Positions 1 to 10,300 of a DNA stretch of 64,000 nt are shown piece after piece. Position 1 is the stretch's first letter. Each line of letters begins with the position of its first letter. The stretch lies in assembly GCA_028345965.1 (NCBI GenBank), contig JAOMEP010000002.1:1-64000 (forward strand), given 5' to 3'. The position numbers and the translations under genes were made by a program. The notes beneath the pieces were generated by a model. The model saw only the letters and a program-made list of their open reading frames with translations, was not told the origin of the DNA and made no database searches. This DNA comes from Candidatus Nitrosopelagicus sp. (lineage in GTDB: Archaea; Thermoproteota; Nitrososphaeria; Nitrososphaerales; Nitrosopumilaceae).

Positions 1-2
1 TT

Positions 3-689
3 TTTGCGGTAGGTGTAGGTCCAGGTTCACCAAAATATGTCACAGACATAGTAAAAGAAGCAATATCACAATGTGATGTTGTAATTGGTTATGGATATAC
101 AATAAAAACAATTGAAGAATATGTCAAAGGTAAAAAAATACTTGAAGTAACAATGCAGAATCAAGAAGATGCATATCAAGAAATTGCTAAAGAAGATAAC
201 CATATAATATTAGTTCCATTTACAGGTGATGTTAATTTTTCAGAATCTGAAGTGGTTGATAGATTAATTGAGATTTATGATGAAGTTGAAATAATTCCAG
301 GGATCAGCTCAACACAGGTAGCAGCATCACGTGCAAAAGTTCCAACTGATAAATCTAAAGTAATCACTATGCACATTTCAACATCAATTGAAGAGAAAAA
401 ATTAGAATTACAAAAAGCATTGATTGATGGATACAGCGTTATCCTTGTTCCAAGACCATGGCCAAAAGTTCCAGAAAAACATTTCATGCAATCCGAAATT
501 GCAAAATATTTGAAAAAAAATGGATTTGATACATCGAAGATGAAAGTACATGTCTATGAATCAATAACTACAGAAAATGAGACTAGTTTTGAAGGGACAG
601 TTGATCAGTTAGAAGACAAAGAGTTCTCAGACCTCTCCGTAATGGTTTTCAATCAAGCAACACTTGAATCGTATATCAATTTTGAATAG
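3..689 (+). CDS. cbiE: Cobalt-precorrin-7 C5-methyltransferase CbiE, 5' partial
   Basis: The reading frame is open from base 3, so only a few N-terminal residues lie outside the window. The visible N-terminus has the SAM-binding loop VGVGPGSPKY of tetrapyrrole methyltransferases. The later EIIPGISSTQ segment matches the CbiE/CobL-N class. CbiE methylates C5 of the corrin ring in anaerobic cobalamin synthesis, and a second corrin methyltransferase (CobJ/CbiH) lies at 56720. The gene ends 2 nt before the next start, suggesting cotranscription. Family assignment is strong. The exact methylation position is inferred from family resemblance. Confidence 0.88.
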   Translation, partial: FAVGVGPGSPKYVTDIVKEAISQCDVVIGYGYTIKTIEEYVKGKKILEVTMQNQEDAYQEIAKEDNHIILVPFTGDVNFSESEVVDRLIEIYDEVEIIPGISSTQVAASRAKVPTDKSKVITMHISTSIEEKKLELQKALIDGYSVILVPRPWPKVPEKHFMQSEIAKYLKKNGFDTSKMKVHVYESITTENETSFEGTVDQLEDKEFSDLSVMVFNQATLESYINFE

Positions 690-691
690 TT

Positions 692-1120
692 ATGGGTAAA
701 AAAGCACCAATGTGGGCTCCATCAAAAAAAGAATTAGAGAAAATATTAGAAGTAGATAATGTACACGAATTATTTTTAGTCGGGCAAGTCTGTATCGAAA
801 GAATGTTAGAGAAAATATTAGAGAAGAAGTTCAATATTCCTATAGAAGCATTAGATGATCCAATGATTATGTGGACACAAAAATATTTGATACTTGAAAA
901 ATCCGGCCTTCTCAAAGGTAATGTAAAGAAAAATGTTCGCTTGATTAACAGTATAAGAAATAGATATGCACATAGATTGAAACCAGATGAAAAAGCGATT
1001 GGAAATAATATTAGAGAATTAGAGTATCTCGGCGTATCACATACAAGTCCAACCACAAAATTTGAAAAGTATAGAGTTTGTGTTATCAGTACTTTTACAG
1101 CATTAGAGAAAATGTTGTAA
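692..1120 (+). CDS. HEPN-like domain protein
   Basis: This is a 142-residue, mostly alpha-helical protein. Near residue 90 it carries Arg-Asn-Arg-Tyr-Ala-His, which fits the RNxxxH signature of HEPN domains, many of which are ribonucleases. The segment before it (LIEKSGLL-like, then a run of Lys) resembles DUF4145-type HEPN proteins. No MNT nucleotidyltransferase antitoxin lies beside it. It starts 2 nt after cbiE and is followed by an AN1 zinc-finger gene, so all three may share a transcript. The function is unknown: the motif is visible, and RNase activity would be inference. Confidence 0.65.
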   Translation: MGKKAPMWAPSKKELEKILEVDNVHELFLVGQVCIERMLEKILEKKFNIPIEALDDPMIMWTQKYLILEKSGLLKGNVKKNVRLINSIRNRYAHRLKPDEKAIGNNIRELEYLGVSHTSPTTKFEKYRVCVISTFTALEKML

Positions 1121-1150
1121 ATTTATTAGAGAAAAAACATATTTCATATT

Positions 1151-1372
1151 ATGAAGCCAGAAAAATGTGCATATTGTGGAGATATGGTAGATATTCCATT
1201 TGAATGCACATACTGCAAAGATCCATTTTGTGATGAACATAGACTCCCAGAAGATCATCGTTGTGTAAAATTAACGGTGATACGAGCAAAAAAGTTTGGG
1301 GAGAGAAAAGTGATTAGAGATGGTGGCCCTGGTTCCAGTAAATTTAAAAAGTTTTTTGGGAAATTTCGTTAG
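1151..1372 (+). CDS. AN1-type zinc finger protein
   Basis: This is a 73-residue protein. Cys6, Cys9, Cys19, Cys22, Cys27, His30, His36 and Cys38 follow the AN1 zinc-finger spacing, which binds two zinc ions. A basic tail rich in Lys, Arg and Gly follows (residues 44-73). AN1 fingers in eukaryotes occur in stress and ubiquitin-linked proteins. In archaea such small AN1 proteins are common, with no firm role. It follows the HEPN-like gene by 30 nt on the same strand. The zinc-finger call is firm and the role is unknown. Confidence 0.85.
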   Translation: MKPEKCAYCGDMVDIPFECTYCKDPFCDEHRLPEDHRCVKLTVIRAKKFGERKVIRDGGPGSSKFKKFFGKFR

Positions 1373-1373
1373 A

Positions 1374-1688
1374 TCAATAATCTGCTTTAGTAGGATCAAG
1401 TTTTGAACGTCTAGCTTGGAAAAATAATGTAACAGCTAATGCAAGCATGACCAAAATTGACATCCATAATGGTTCAACATGAACATTGTTTTCTTGTGTA
1501 ACAATCATTGCAGGGAAAACAACATAGATTACAGATAAAATTATCATTGCAACTCCTTGTGTAGATAATTTTTTCCATGATGAAAGTTTGATTCCTCTAC
1601 TAATTAGTTCAATTACACCAAGAGCTATGAAAGGATAAATCGTAAAAGCTAAAAAATCAATTATATCAACTGAACCGGGATGAGACAT
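1374..1688 (-). CDS. Small membrane protein, unknown function
   Basis: This is a 104-residue protein with three predicted membrane helices, at about residues 9-29, 45-63 and 74-91, and a short basic C-terminal tail. I recognise no family. It sits 1 nt after the stop of the GINS gene on the same strand and is probably cotranscribed with it. The stop abuts the convergent AN1 gene. The reading frame is supported by codon usage and hydrophobicity, but no function can be assigned. Confidence 0.6.
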   Translation of the reverse strand: MSHPGSVDIIDFLAFTIYPFIALGVIELISRGIKLSSWKKLSTQGVAMIILSVIYVVFPAMIVTQENNVHVEPLWMSILVMLALAVTLFFQARRSKLDPTKADY

Positions 1689-1689
1689 G

Positions 1690-2247
1690 TTATTCTTCTA
1701 TTCTAATTTTTAATGCAATTCCATTTGAAATTAAAGCTTGCGCATTTTCGTTAGGAATTGTTGCTATATCTTCAGGTTTGAATGGGCCATATTTTTCTAA
1801 ATCAACTCCAACTATTTCATCAAATTCTTTCACAAATCTTACAGTTACAGGTTTTATTTTGTGTTTTGTGGAAGTAGTTTCTAAAAATTTTGATTTTCCA
1901 TTAATTATTCCAGAAATTATCATATCTTTACGCTCATTCATTTCATCGTTTGAATCAATAACAAATCTTTCTTCATCGCTTAGAATACTATAAGATGTTG
2001 TTGGAAATTTTGAGATTTTTTCAAGTCTTTTATTTATTAAAAGTTCAGTAAGATTTGTAGCAGTAGAAATAATCTCATTTTTTGTTTTCTTTTCAATTCC
2101 ATCATATTCTTCATTTTTTAATTTTCCAATAAAGTTTGATAAATTTCTGAAAAAATCTGTGCTAAGCTCCTGTATATCATCGGTTTGATATTCTTGCATG
2201 ACAATTACATGAAGATTTTTTAGATCTAGTGATTCGAGAGTTGACAT
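1690..2247 (-). CDS. GINS complex subunit (Gins51/Gins15-like)
   Basis: This is a 185-residue protein with a helical N-terminal A domain (about 1-125) and a C-terminal beta-rich B domain (about 128-185) containing VTVRFVKEFDEIVGVD, a typical archaeal GINS B-domain pattern. The A-then-B order is that of Gins51 (Sld5/Psf1 type). GINS joins MCM and the RecJ/Cdc45 homologue in the replicative helicase. It is divergent from glnA with a 58-bp shared promoter gap. Other replication genes lie at 7.3-16.6 kb. Confidence in GINS is good; the Gins51 versus Gins23 assignment rests on domain order. Confidence 0.8.
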   Translation of the reverse strand: MSTLESLDLKNLHVIVMQEYQTDDIQELSTDFFRNLSNFIGKLKNEEYDGIEKKTKNEIISTATNLTELLINKRLEKISKFPTTSYSILSDEERFVIDSNDEMNERKDMIISGIINGKSKFLETTSTKHKIKPVTVRFVKEFDEIVGVDLEKYGPFKPEDIATIPNENAQALISNGIALKIRIEE

Positions 2248-2305
2248 TTTAATACAAAGTTAATCTTAAATGGTACGTTTAATTCTTTTAGCTTGAAGTA
2301 GAAAA

Positions 2306-3766
2306 TTGCCGTACAAAGTAATAGGTGGTAAAGCCACACAAGTAAAATATTCATCTGACGAGGTATTCTCTAGAATAAAACATGAGGATATTAAGTTCAT
2401 AGATCTTCAATTTACCGGTTTAACAGGCAGATTTCATCATACTACGATCTCAGCAAATACATTTACTCCTGAACAAATGGAGGATGGACTACCAAAATTA
2501 GATGGTTCATCAATTGTAGGATTTACCGACATTGCAGATTCTGATTTAATATTAAAACCAGACCCAAGTACATTTGCAATAATTCCATGGGTTACAGAAA
2601 AAAAGACAGCTAGATTACTATGTGATGTATACTGGGGTGGAGGTAGAGGACGTCTTGAAAGCGATCCTCGAGGAATTTGCCAAAAAGCGGAAAAATATGT
2701 TAAGACACAAGGATTTGATTTTAGTAATTGGGGACCTGAAGTAGAATTTTTTGTATTTGATAAGGTACACTGGGATGTTTTAACACCATACAAAGGTCAA
2801 TCATATTCAATCGAATCATCTGAATCACCATGGAGTCAAGAAGGAACTGGATACCCTATGGGATTACAAGAAGGATATTACCCAAGCACACCGTCAGATA
2901 CTCTTGCAGAATTTAGAAATGAATGCGTAGATGTTTTGAATGACAATTTCGGCATTTTATGTGATAATCATCATCACGAAGTTGCAACAGCAGGACAATG
3001 TGAAATTGATATAAAATATGATTTAATGACTAATTCTGCTGATGGTGCACAATCGTACAAATATGTTGTAAGAAATGTTGCACAACAGTTTGGCAAAGTT
3101 GCAACAATGATGCCAAAACCAATATCAATGGATGCAGGTTCTGGAATGCACACAAATGTCAGTTTATGGAAAAAAGATGAAAATACATTTTATGACAAAG
3201 ATGAAGAATTAGAATTAAGTCAAACTGGACGTTATTTCTGCGGGGGAGTAATGGAACATGCAAAAGCACTAACTGCAATTACAAATCCTACAACAAACTC
3301 ATACCACAGATTAGTTCCAGGTTATGAAGCACCGGTTTACATTGCATGGAGTTCAAGTAATCGTTCTGCAACAATTAGAATTCCTGGTCATTTTAAGGGA
3401 GAAAAATATGCATATATGAAAAGAATGGAGTATCGTGTACCGGATCCAGCATCTAATCCATATCTTGTATTTTCAGCTGTGTTAGCTGCAGGACTAGACG
3501 GAATTAAAAAGAAAACAGAACCGGGTGATCCTGTAAAAGAAGATATTTACAAAATGACAAAATCAGAAAGGAAGAAACATGGAATTGACACGTTACCTGC
3601 AAACCTTGGAAGAGCTTTGGACGAATTAGAAAGTGATAGAAAATTTCTAACCCCAATTTTCTCAAATGAAGTTTTAGATAAAATTATTGAATTAGAAAGA
3701 AGAGATCACAGAGAAATTGCAATTAGACCACACCCACATGAGTTTTATCTTTACTTTGATGTTTAA
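2306..3766 (+). CDS. glnA: Glutamine synthetase, type I
   Basis: This 486-residue enzyme joins ammonia to glutamate using ATP, the main entry of ammonium into biomass. The N-terminal beta-grasp domain contains FTGLTGRFHH. The catalytic domain has NHHHEVATAGQCEI at about 221-234, GSGMHTNVSLW near 278 and NRSATIRIP near 352, matching the ATP, glutamate and metal-binding signatures. The C-terminus IRPHPHEFYLYFDV is also typical. The start is TTG, chosen because it is the only one giving the family N-terminus. No clear adenylylation loop could be judged by eye. Confidence 0.96.
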   Translation: MPYKVIGGKATQVKYSSDEVFSRIKHEDIKFIDLQFTGLTGRFHHTTISANTFTPEQMEDGLPKLDGSSIVGFTDIADSDLILKPDPSTFAIIPWVTEKKTARLLCDVYWGGGRGRLESDPRGICQKAEKYVKTQGFDFSNWGPEVEFFVFDKVHWDVLTPYKGQSYSIESSESPWSQEGTGYPMGLQEGYYPSTPSDTLAEFRNECVDVLNDNFGILCDNHHHEVATAGQCEIDIKYDLMTNSADGAQSYKYVVRNVAQQFGKVATMMPKPISMDAGSGMHTNVSLWKKDENTFYDKDEELELSQTGRYFCGGVMEHAKALTAITNPTTNSYHRLVPGYEAPVYIAWSSSNRSATIRIPGHFKGEKYAYMKRMEYRVPDPASNPYLVFSAVLAAGLDGIKKKTEPGDPVKEDIYKMTKSERKKHGIDTLPANLGRALDELESDRKFLTPIFSNEVLDKIIELERRDHREIAIRPHPHEFYLYFDV

Positions 3767-3767
3767 G

Positions 3768-4157
3768 TTAGTTAGTTAACGGATGATTAGTTGATTCATA
3801 AATTAGAATTAATGAGATAAACATCATTCCTAATCCAGCACAAACCATTATTTTTGTAAGTTTTTGATTTTTAATTCCTAGAAAAATAACTATTCCCCCT
3901 GCAAGACCTAAAAAGATTGAAAGCATTCCAAATATCACATCTTCAATTTCTATTTCCAAAGTTAATGGAGTGAATATTCCAGATAGCAAAGCAACTGCAG
4001 ATATAATGTAAGCATACTTCGTTCCTGACAGAAGAGTTGTTCTTAGATCAAAAGATGTTTTTTCTGATGGACTATTTTGTTCTTGTAGTTCTGCTTTTTC
4101 ATCATTTTGAATAGAATCATCCTGTGAGTTATCAGAAAATCTTCTATGTTTTGCCAT
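3768..4157 (-). CDS. Membrane protein, unknown function
   Basis: This is a 129-residue protein with a polar, charged, Gln/Asp/Ser-rich cytoplasmic N-terminus (about 1-45) and three predicted helices, at about 50-66, 72-95 and 101-120. No family is recognised. Its stop nearly touches the convergent glnA stop. It lies downstream of the thermosome gene on the same strand, separated by 43 nt, so it may be read through from that promoter. Confidence 0.6.
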   Translation of the reverse strand: MAKHRRFSDNSQDDSIQNDEKAELQEQNSPSEKTSFDLRTTLLSGTKYAYIISAVALLSGIFTPLTLEIEIEDVIFGMLSIFLGLAGGIVIFLGIKNQKLTKIMVCAGLGMMFISLILIYESTNHPLTN

Positions 4158-4200
4158 GATAATTTAGACTGAAATTGTGTTGATTAAAATTTTTGCTAAT

Positions 4201-5895
4201 CTACATTCCCATTCCAGGTGGCATTCCCATGCCTCCCATACCTGGCATTCCACCCATTCCACCCATGTCAGGCATTCCACCTTCTGCTCCTGGTGGAGGT
4301 CCTGCAGATTTTGCAGTTGCGATGACATCATCAATTCTTAGAATCATACATGCTGCTTCTGTTGCGGCTGAAACAATTTGGTGTTTAACTGCTAATGGTT
4401 CAATAATATCAGTTGATTTCAAATTTCCAACTTTGCCTTTCATAACGTCAATTCCTGTCCATTTTTCACCTTTGATTTGTTTTGCACGTAAATGAGTAAG
4501 TGTGTCAATTGGATCCATACCTGCGTTTTCAGATAATGCTAAAGGAATTGATTCTAATGCTTCTGCAAATTTTTCTGCTGCTAATTGTTCACGACCTTGA
4601 AGTGATTTTGCCCAGCTTCTGATTTTTGTTGCTGCAAATGTTTCTGGTGCACCACCGCCTGCTACTATAGATGGTAATTCCATTACATCTCTTACAACCA
4701 TTAATGAATCATGGACTGAACGTTCTACTTCATCAACAACTCTTTGTGAACCAGCACGAAGTAGTAATGTAACAGATTTTGGATGTTTACATCCTTCAAC
4801 AAAGACCCATTTGTCTTCTTCAACTTTCTTTTCTTGAATTGATGATGCAGAACCTAAATCTCTTTCAAATAAATCATCCAAGTTAGTTACAATTCTTGCA
4901 CCTGTTGCTTTTGCAAGTTTTGATAAATCACTTTCTTTTACACGTCTTACTGCTAAGATACCTGCTTTTGACAAATAGTGTTGAGCCATATCATCAATTC
5001 CTTTTTGACATAAGACTACATTTGCACCAGAACCAATAACTTTGTCAACCATTGTTTTGAGCATTTTGTTTTCTTCATCTAAGAATGCTTTCATTTGTTG
5101 TGGATTTGAAATGTTAATTTTTGCATCAGTTTCAGTTTTGTTAATCTCTAATGCTGCGTTTAAGAGTGCAATTTTTCCTTCTGTAATTTTCTTTGGCATG
5201 CCAGAGTGAACAATTTCTTTATCCAAAACAATTCCTTGGATAATTTTAGAATCTTTGATAGAACCGCCGGCTTTCTTTTCTACTTTAATATCATCAATGT
5301 CAACGGTATATTTTTCACCGTTCTTTTCTGCAACAGCTTTTACTGCTTTGACAATCATATCTCCTAGTTGTTCAGAATCTTTTCTAACTAGTTTTGTTTG
5401 CATAGATGTTTTTGCAATTTTTAATAAAATTCCATTATCAGTTGGTTCAACCTTATCTGCAATTTGATCTAGGAACTCTTTTGCTTTTCTTCCTGCCTTT
5501 CTGTATCCATCAACAATAATTGTTGGATGAACATCTTGTAAAACAAGTTCTTCAGCGTGTTCTAATAATGCGCCAGCCAATACAACTGCAGATGTAGTTC
5601 CATCACCTACTTCATTATCAGTAGTTTTTGAAATCTCAACTAGCATTTTTGCTGCTGGATGTTGCACATCAATTTCTTTTAGAATTGTTGCACCGTCATT
5701 TGTAATTGTAACATCGCCTAAAGAGTCTACAAGCATTTTGTCCATTCCTTTTGGACCTAAACTAGTATGAACAATTTCGGCTATAATTTTGGCAGCTGCA
5801 ATATTGTTTTTTTGGGCTTCTCTTCCCTTTACCTGACTTGCGTCATCCTTGAGAACTACAACCGGCATGTTGCCTTTTGGAGTTTGTGCTGCCAT
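4201..5895 (-). CDS. Thermosome subunit (group II chaperonin)
   Basis: This 564-residue protein-folding chaperonin forms ATP-driven double rings. Visible signatures are TNDGATIL at about 64-71, [12 protein letters not shown] near 93-104 and VAGGGAPE near 405-412, all part of the equatorial ATPase site. The C-terminus is a Gly-Met-rich tail (repeated GGM/GMP), normal for thermosomes. A TATA-like box (5916-5926) lies about 26 nt before the ATG, giving a leaderless transcript. The length matches the family. Confidence 0.97.
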   Translation of the reverse strand: MAAQTPKGNMPVVVLKDDASQVKGREAQKNNIAAAKIIAEIVHTSLGPKGMDKMLVDSLGDVTITNDGATILKEIDVQHPAAKMLVEISKTTDNEVGDGTTSAVVLAGALLEHAEELVLQDVHPTIIVDGYRKAGRKAKEFLDQIADKVEPTDNGILLKIAKTSMQTKLVRKDSEQLGDMIVKAVKAVAEKNGEKYTVDIDDIKVEKKAGGSIKDSKIIQGIVLDKEIVHSGMPKKITEGKIALLNAALEINKTETDAKINISNPQQMKAFLDEENKMLKTMVDKVIGSGANVVLCQKGIDDMAQHYLSKAGILAVRRVKESDLSKLAKATGARIVTNLDDLFERDLGSASSIQEKKVEEDKWVFVEGCKHPKSVTLLLRAGSQRVVDEVERSVHDSLMVVRDVMELPSIVAGGGAPETFAATKIRSWAKSLQGREQLAAEKFAEALESIPLALSENAGMDPIDTLTHLRAKQIKGEKWTGIDVMKGKVGNLKSTDIIEPLAVKHQIVSAATEAACMILRIDDVIATAKSAGPPPGAEGGMPDMGGMGGMPGMGGMGMPPGMGM

Positions 5896-5915
5896 AGATC
5901 AAAACGTCAATTTTC

Positions 5916-5926
5916 AAAATATATAG
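5916..5926 (-). promoter_or_regulatory. TATA-like promoter of the thermosome gene
   Basis: Read on the minus strand this is CTATATATTTT, centred about 26 nt before the thermosome ATG, the spacing for a leaderless archaeal mRNA. Just upstream (about 5941-5959) is TTTCTAGAAAA followed by TTAGAAGAA, a partly palindromic TTCTAGAA element that could be a heat-response site. The TATA box is a sequence observation; the regulatory role of the palindrome is inference. Confidence 0.6.
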
Positions 5927-5970
5927 CTAGCTTCTTGTTTTTCTAGAAAATTAGAAGAAAGATCGCTGTT

Positions 5971-5978
5971 CTTAAATT
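5971..5978 (+). promoter_or_regulatory. TATA-like box of glyA
   Basis: CTTAAATT is centred about 25 nt before the glyA ATG. This again predicts a leaderless transcript. It lies in the 104-bp gap shared with the divergent thermosome promoter. Confidence 0.5.
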
Positions 5979-5999
5979 AGGAAAATCAAGTTCAAAATC

Positions 6000-7319
6000 A
6001 TGGCTGATTCAAACAAAGATTCGTATGACAAGATTTTCACCAGTCTTGAAAAACACCATGAATGGTTTGAAAACTCTATTCCACTAATTGCTAGTGAGAA
6101 CATTCCTAGTCCAGCTGTCAGAGAGGCAGTAATGTCAGATTTTGGTAATAGATATGCCGAAGGTTGGCCAGGTGAGCGAGTCTATGCAGGATGTACCTAC
6201 ATCGATGAGGTTGAAATTCAATGTATGGAGTTGGCACAAAAATTATTCGATGCAGAGTTTGCAGATGTAAGAAGTGTTTCTGGTGTAGTGGCAAACTTGG
6301 CAATTTATTCTGCTTATTCAAATCCAGGTGATGTTATGATTGCATCATCAATTCCTGCAGGAGGTCACATTTCTCATGGTAAAAAAGAACATTCAGGAAC
6401 TGCAGGATTAGTACACGGATTAGATATCGAGTTCTTTGCATTTGATCCTGAAGAAATGACATTAGATGTTGATAAAACAAAAGCTAAAGTTGAAGATTTG
6501 AAATCACAAGGGAAATTGCCAAAGATTGCAATGTTTGGTGGTTCAGTATTTTTATTTCCACACCCAGTAAAAGAATTAGCTGAATTTCTAAAGGGTCATG
6601 GCATGCATATCAATTATGATGCAGCACACGTTGCAGGATTAATTGCAGGTGGAAAATTCCAAGACCCACTTAGAGAAGGAACAGATACAATGACAATGAG
6701 TACTCACAAAACTTTGTTCGGACCACAAGGAGGATTAGTTTTAGGATCTGAAGAGCATGCAGAACCAATCAAAAAAGCAATGTTCCCAGGATTAACAAGC
6801 AGTCATCATATTCATCACATGGGTGCAAAGGCAGTTGCATTTGCCGAAGCTTTAGAGTTTGGAAAAGATTATGCAGAACAAACAATCAAGAATGCAAAAG
6901 CATTAGCTTCAGAATTAAACAATGTAGGATTCAAAGTGTTAGGTGAAAAGAGAGGTTACACCGAATCACACCAAACAGTTGTGAATGTTTTAGATTATGG
7001 TGATGGTGGAACAATTGAAGCTGATTTAGAAAAAGCAAACATAATTGTTAATCGTCAACTAATTCCTGGAGATTTGAAAGCAGGTCGTCACTATATGCAT
7101 CCAGGTGGAATTCGTTTGGGAACATCTGAGATTACTCGTCTAGGTATGAAAGAATCTGAGATGAAAGAAATTGCATCTTTGTTGAAACAAGTTGTTGTTG
7201 ATAAGAAAGATGCAGGAGAAATTGCATCATATGTTAAAGAGTTCAAGACCGATTTCAAAAAGACACAATACTGTTTTGATAACAAACTTGGAGCCTACGA
7301 ATACGTAAAATTACGTTAA
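6000..7319 (+). CDS. glyA: Serine hydroxymethyltransferase
   Basis: This 439-residue PLP enzyme interconverts serine and glycine while charging the one-carbon carrier. The PLP lysine is Lys237 in TMSTHKTLFGPQGG. The N-terminal NRYAEGWPGERVYAGC segment and the INYDAAHVAGLIAGG segment (the Asp-x-x-His PLP contact) are typical of SHMT. The size matches archaeal SHMTs. Its stop overlaps the convergent DNA polymerase D large-subunit gene by 4 nt. Confidence 0.96.
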   Translation: MADSNKDSYDKIFTSLEKHHEWFENSIPLIASENIPSPAVREAVMSDFGNRYAEGWPGERVYAGCTYIDEVEIQCMELAQKLFDAEFADVRSVSGVVANLAIYSAYSNPGDVMIASSIPAGGHISHGKKEHSGTAGLVHGLDIEFFAFDPEEMTLDVDKTKAKVEDLKSQGKLPKIAMFGGSVFLFPHPVKELAEFLKGHGMHINYDAAHVAGLIAGGKFQDPLREGTDTMTMSTHKTLFGPQGGLVLGSEEHAEPIKKAMFPGLTSSHHIHHMGAKAVAFAEALEFGKDYAEQTIKNAKALASELNNVGFKVLGEKRGYTESHQTVVNVLDYGDGGTIEADLEKANIIVNRQLIPGDLKAGRHYMHPGGIRLGTSEITRLGMKESEMKEIASLLKQVVVDKKDAGEIASYVKEFKTDFKKTQYCFDNKLGAYEYVKLR

Positions 7320-10300
7320 TTTACAAAATCAGTTAGTAGTTGTTGTGAACCATCACCTTTTCCAAAGAGTAGTTCAATTTCATCAGACAAAGTCATGATT
7401 CTTCCTTTCAGATATGGATCCACATCATATTTTGTGACTAGTTTCTTTGCTAATGGCAAATATTTTTCAATTGAAGGTCGAGTAATTGTTTGTAATAGTT
7501 TGTGGCCACAAGTACATTTTTGAAGTAACGGCATTCGTCTATATTTTGCACCACATGCAGTACAACGGAATTTTTGTTTTGCATATGCGCGAATGTTTCC
7601 CATAATATCAGGAATTAGATGTGTTTGTATTAGATATGAAACAATGTCTCTTGTTTCAACTGCATTAATGATATCTGCATTTCTAATTTGCAAATCAAGC
7701 TTGTCAACCATTGATTCGAGTGTCGAGTATGCACTTCGTGATTTTGAAGTAGTTAGTGTTGTTGTATTATGAGTAAAGAAATGATCATAGAAGATATTTT
7801 CATCACCTGTATCTTTTCGCATAGCTAGAGTTTCAATATTTTTGATGTCACCTGATTTCTCATTATTTAATGATGATTCATAAAATTCGAGTGGAAATTC
7901 TTTTGCAACCTCAAAGTTGTGTGCCTGAGTTTGCGCCTCATGTGGCAAAACTATTGGTTGAATTAGTAATGGTGCATCCATTAGTCCACCAATTTTATCA
8001 GACAAGAACTGCCTTGAAAAGTTCAATAATGCATCTAGTAATAGCATGACAGAATCTGCATCACCATCTGCGTCTCTTCTTTTTGCAGAATGCCAAATTG
8101 GACTAGCAAAACAAACATGGGTTTTCGTATAACCAATTAACCTTCCTGTAATTCCTACGGAGGTATGTGGTGCAAGGCCAATAACTAAATGACCTAACAA
8201 ATCCTGTGTATCTTTTAGATTGTAAAATGGTTGTTTGCCAAAAAATTTCTGCAGTTCAAAATCAACATACTTTGAAACATTAACAAGATATTCAGCACTT
8301 TCAAGAGGAATAATTACATCTTGCATCTTTAATTCAATTAATTGTTCATCATTTGTGATTGGATTTCCATCAATATCATTTTCATATCCAAGTTTTGTGA
8401 TTTGCTCGACTGTTGTTCCTATCCAAGAGAGTTTGAAGTGTGTCAAAGGTGAATTTGTAGCATCAAATCGGACAGTGCCGTCTTTGAAGGCAGACAAACC
8501 AAACTTTTGTCTAATTAGTCCTTTTTCAAGAGGTTCTGGGATTTTTTCTTGATTGATTAATTTATCAACACCTTTGAATGGTGCTTTTGCGCGTATCCCA
8601 AGTTTTTCTTGCGCTGCCATCAAATTTTGTTTTAGCGGGAATTGTTTGTAAGAAAATCCATTTGCATCTCTTTTACATTTTTCACAGTGTGGTGTTTCTA
8701 ATTCATCTTTACAAATTCTGCAAATGTAAAATTTTGTAGTTTTATTTCCACATTTTGAACAAACAATCCCAATTGATGGAATATTACAATTTGTACAACG
8801 ACGATTATTCAGATTTGTGAAAAATGATTCTGATGCAACAGCAGCTTTCAAAATATCTCTAGTAATGCCACCTTTTTCTGCAACAGGAAATAGTACATGA
8901 ACTGGCGGTTTCATTAGACGTGGTGCAGCCTTTTCAGGTCTTCCAATTCTAACACCAATTGACTTTGAAAATTTATTCTTTATTTCAATTCCAGTGGTTT
9001 CTGTTAACAGTTCTAAAACAGATTTGGTAGTATCAAAATTCAAGGTAGCACCAAAAATAAGGTGATTTAAGATTTGAACATCTATTCCAGAAATAATGAT
9101 CTTATCATCTGCAACTTTATGTGGGATTCCTAAATTTTCAAGAATTTGTTTTGTCGAAATTTCATAATGAATTTCATTTTCTGATTTTAAGATTGGATTT
9201 GAAATTTTCTCAAGCTCTTTTGTTGTGATAAAATCCCAATAGTAGAGAAATTTTGGATGTAATGGAATTTTCAGTTCTTTTGAAAGTAAAATGGCATCAA
9301 CAAATGTTGGAGTCTTTGTTAGAAATTCGAGTCTTTCGTCATGTTTGGAAAGTTTTGCTTTAAGATGTTCAGTCCAAACCTCTTCTACCATTGGAGTTGG
9401 AATTAATTCTGCATTATTTTCCAAAAAGTCACCAAATGTTATTAGAATATCACCTAGATGCAGAATCTTTTCAATGTCGTTTTTAATCTGAATTCCGTGT
9501 TCTGTATCTTGAATTTTGACTACATCGCCTCCTTTTAGTCTGACAATAGGCGTCTCAAGTGAGTCAACAAAGGCCACAGTTGCTCCTTTGCTTGGTTTGT
9601 CAAGTTTGATTTGTGTTCCTACCGCAATAGTATGATCTAAGATTTCAGCAATCACTGGATGTAACCCAACGCTAGCAAAACCTGTATTGCATGCACGTCC
9701 ATATCTGAGTCGAAAACCTCCAATCTTATTTGGCATTGATAGCACGGAACGCCCAGTAATGACTTCTCTCATACGTTTTTCAGATGCATCATCACCAGAT
9801 TCACCTTTTTGAACAGCACCCTGGACGTCGTTTAGCCACTCCCAACCTTCCAAGTTATACTTTTCAATTCGCTTTAGGAGTTTTTTTGATCTTCCAATTA
9901 ATCCATCATTTAGTACACGTAATGCACCACCTCTTACTCGGTCTGTTTTAATTCGAGTCATGTTACGATGATTAACTACTTCATCGGGGTCTGTTCCTTC
10001 TCCTTCAAGTTCAACAGGTAAGTTTGAAATTACGGTTTTGATGTCATCATCAGATACATGAAATTGAAAACTTTGTTTTGCTTCACTTTCATAGATTCTT
10101 AACTCTTCGACAAATCTTCCAGTCTCATCATCAAAACAATCCGCTTGATATTTTTCGAGTCCAACTGCACGTCTCACATGATCAGCAATTAACATTGTAA
10201 CAGCAGATTCAGTTCCTCCTGCAGATCTCATTGGTCCTGCAATGGATACAGAAAGATACTGAGAGCCATCTTTGTTATTTTTAATTTTAATTTCACTAAT

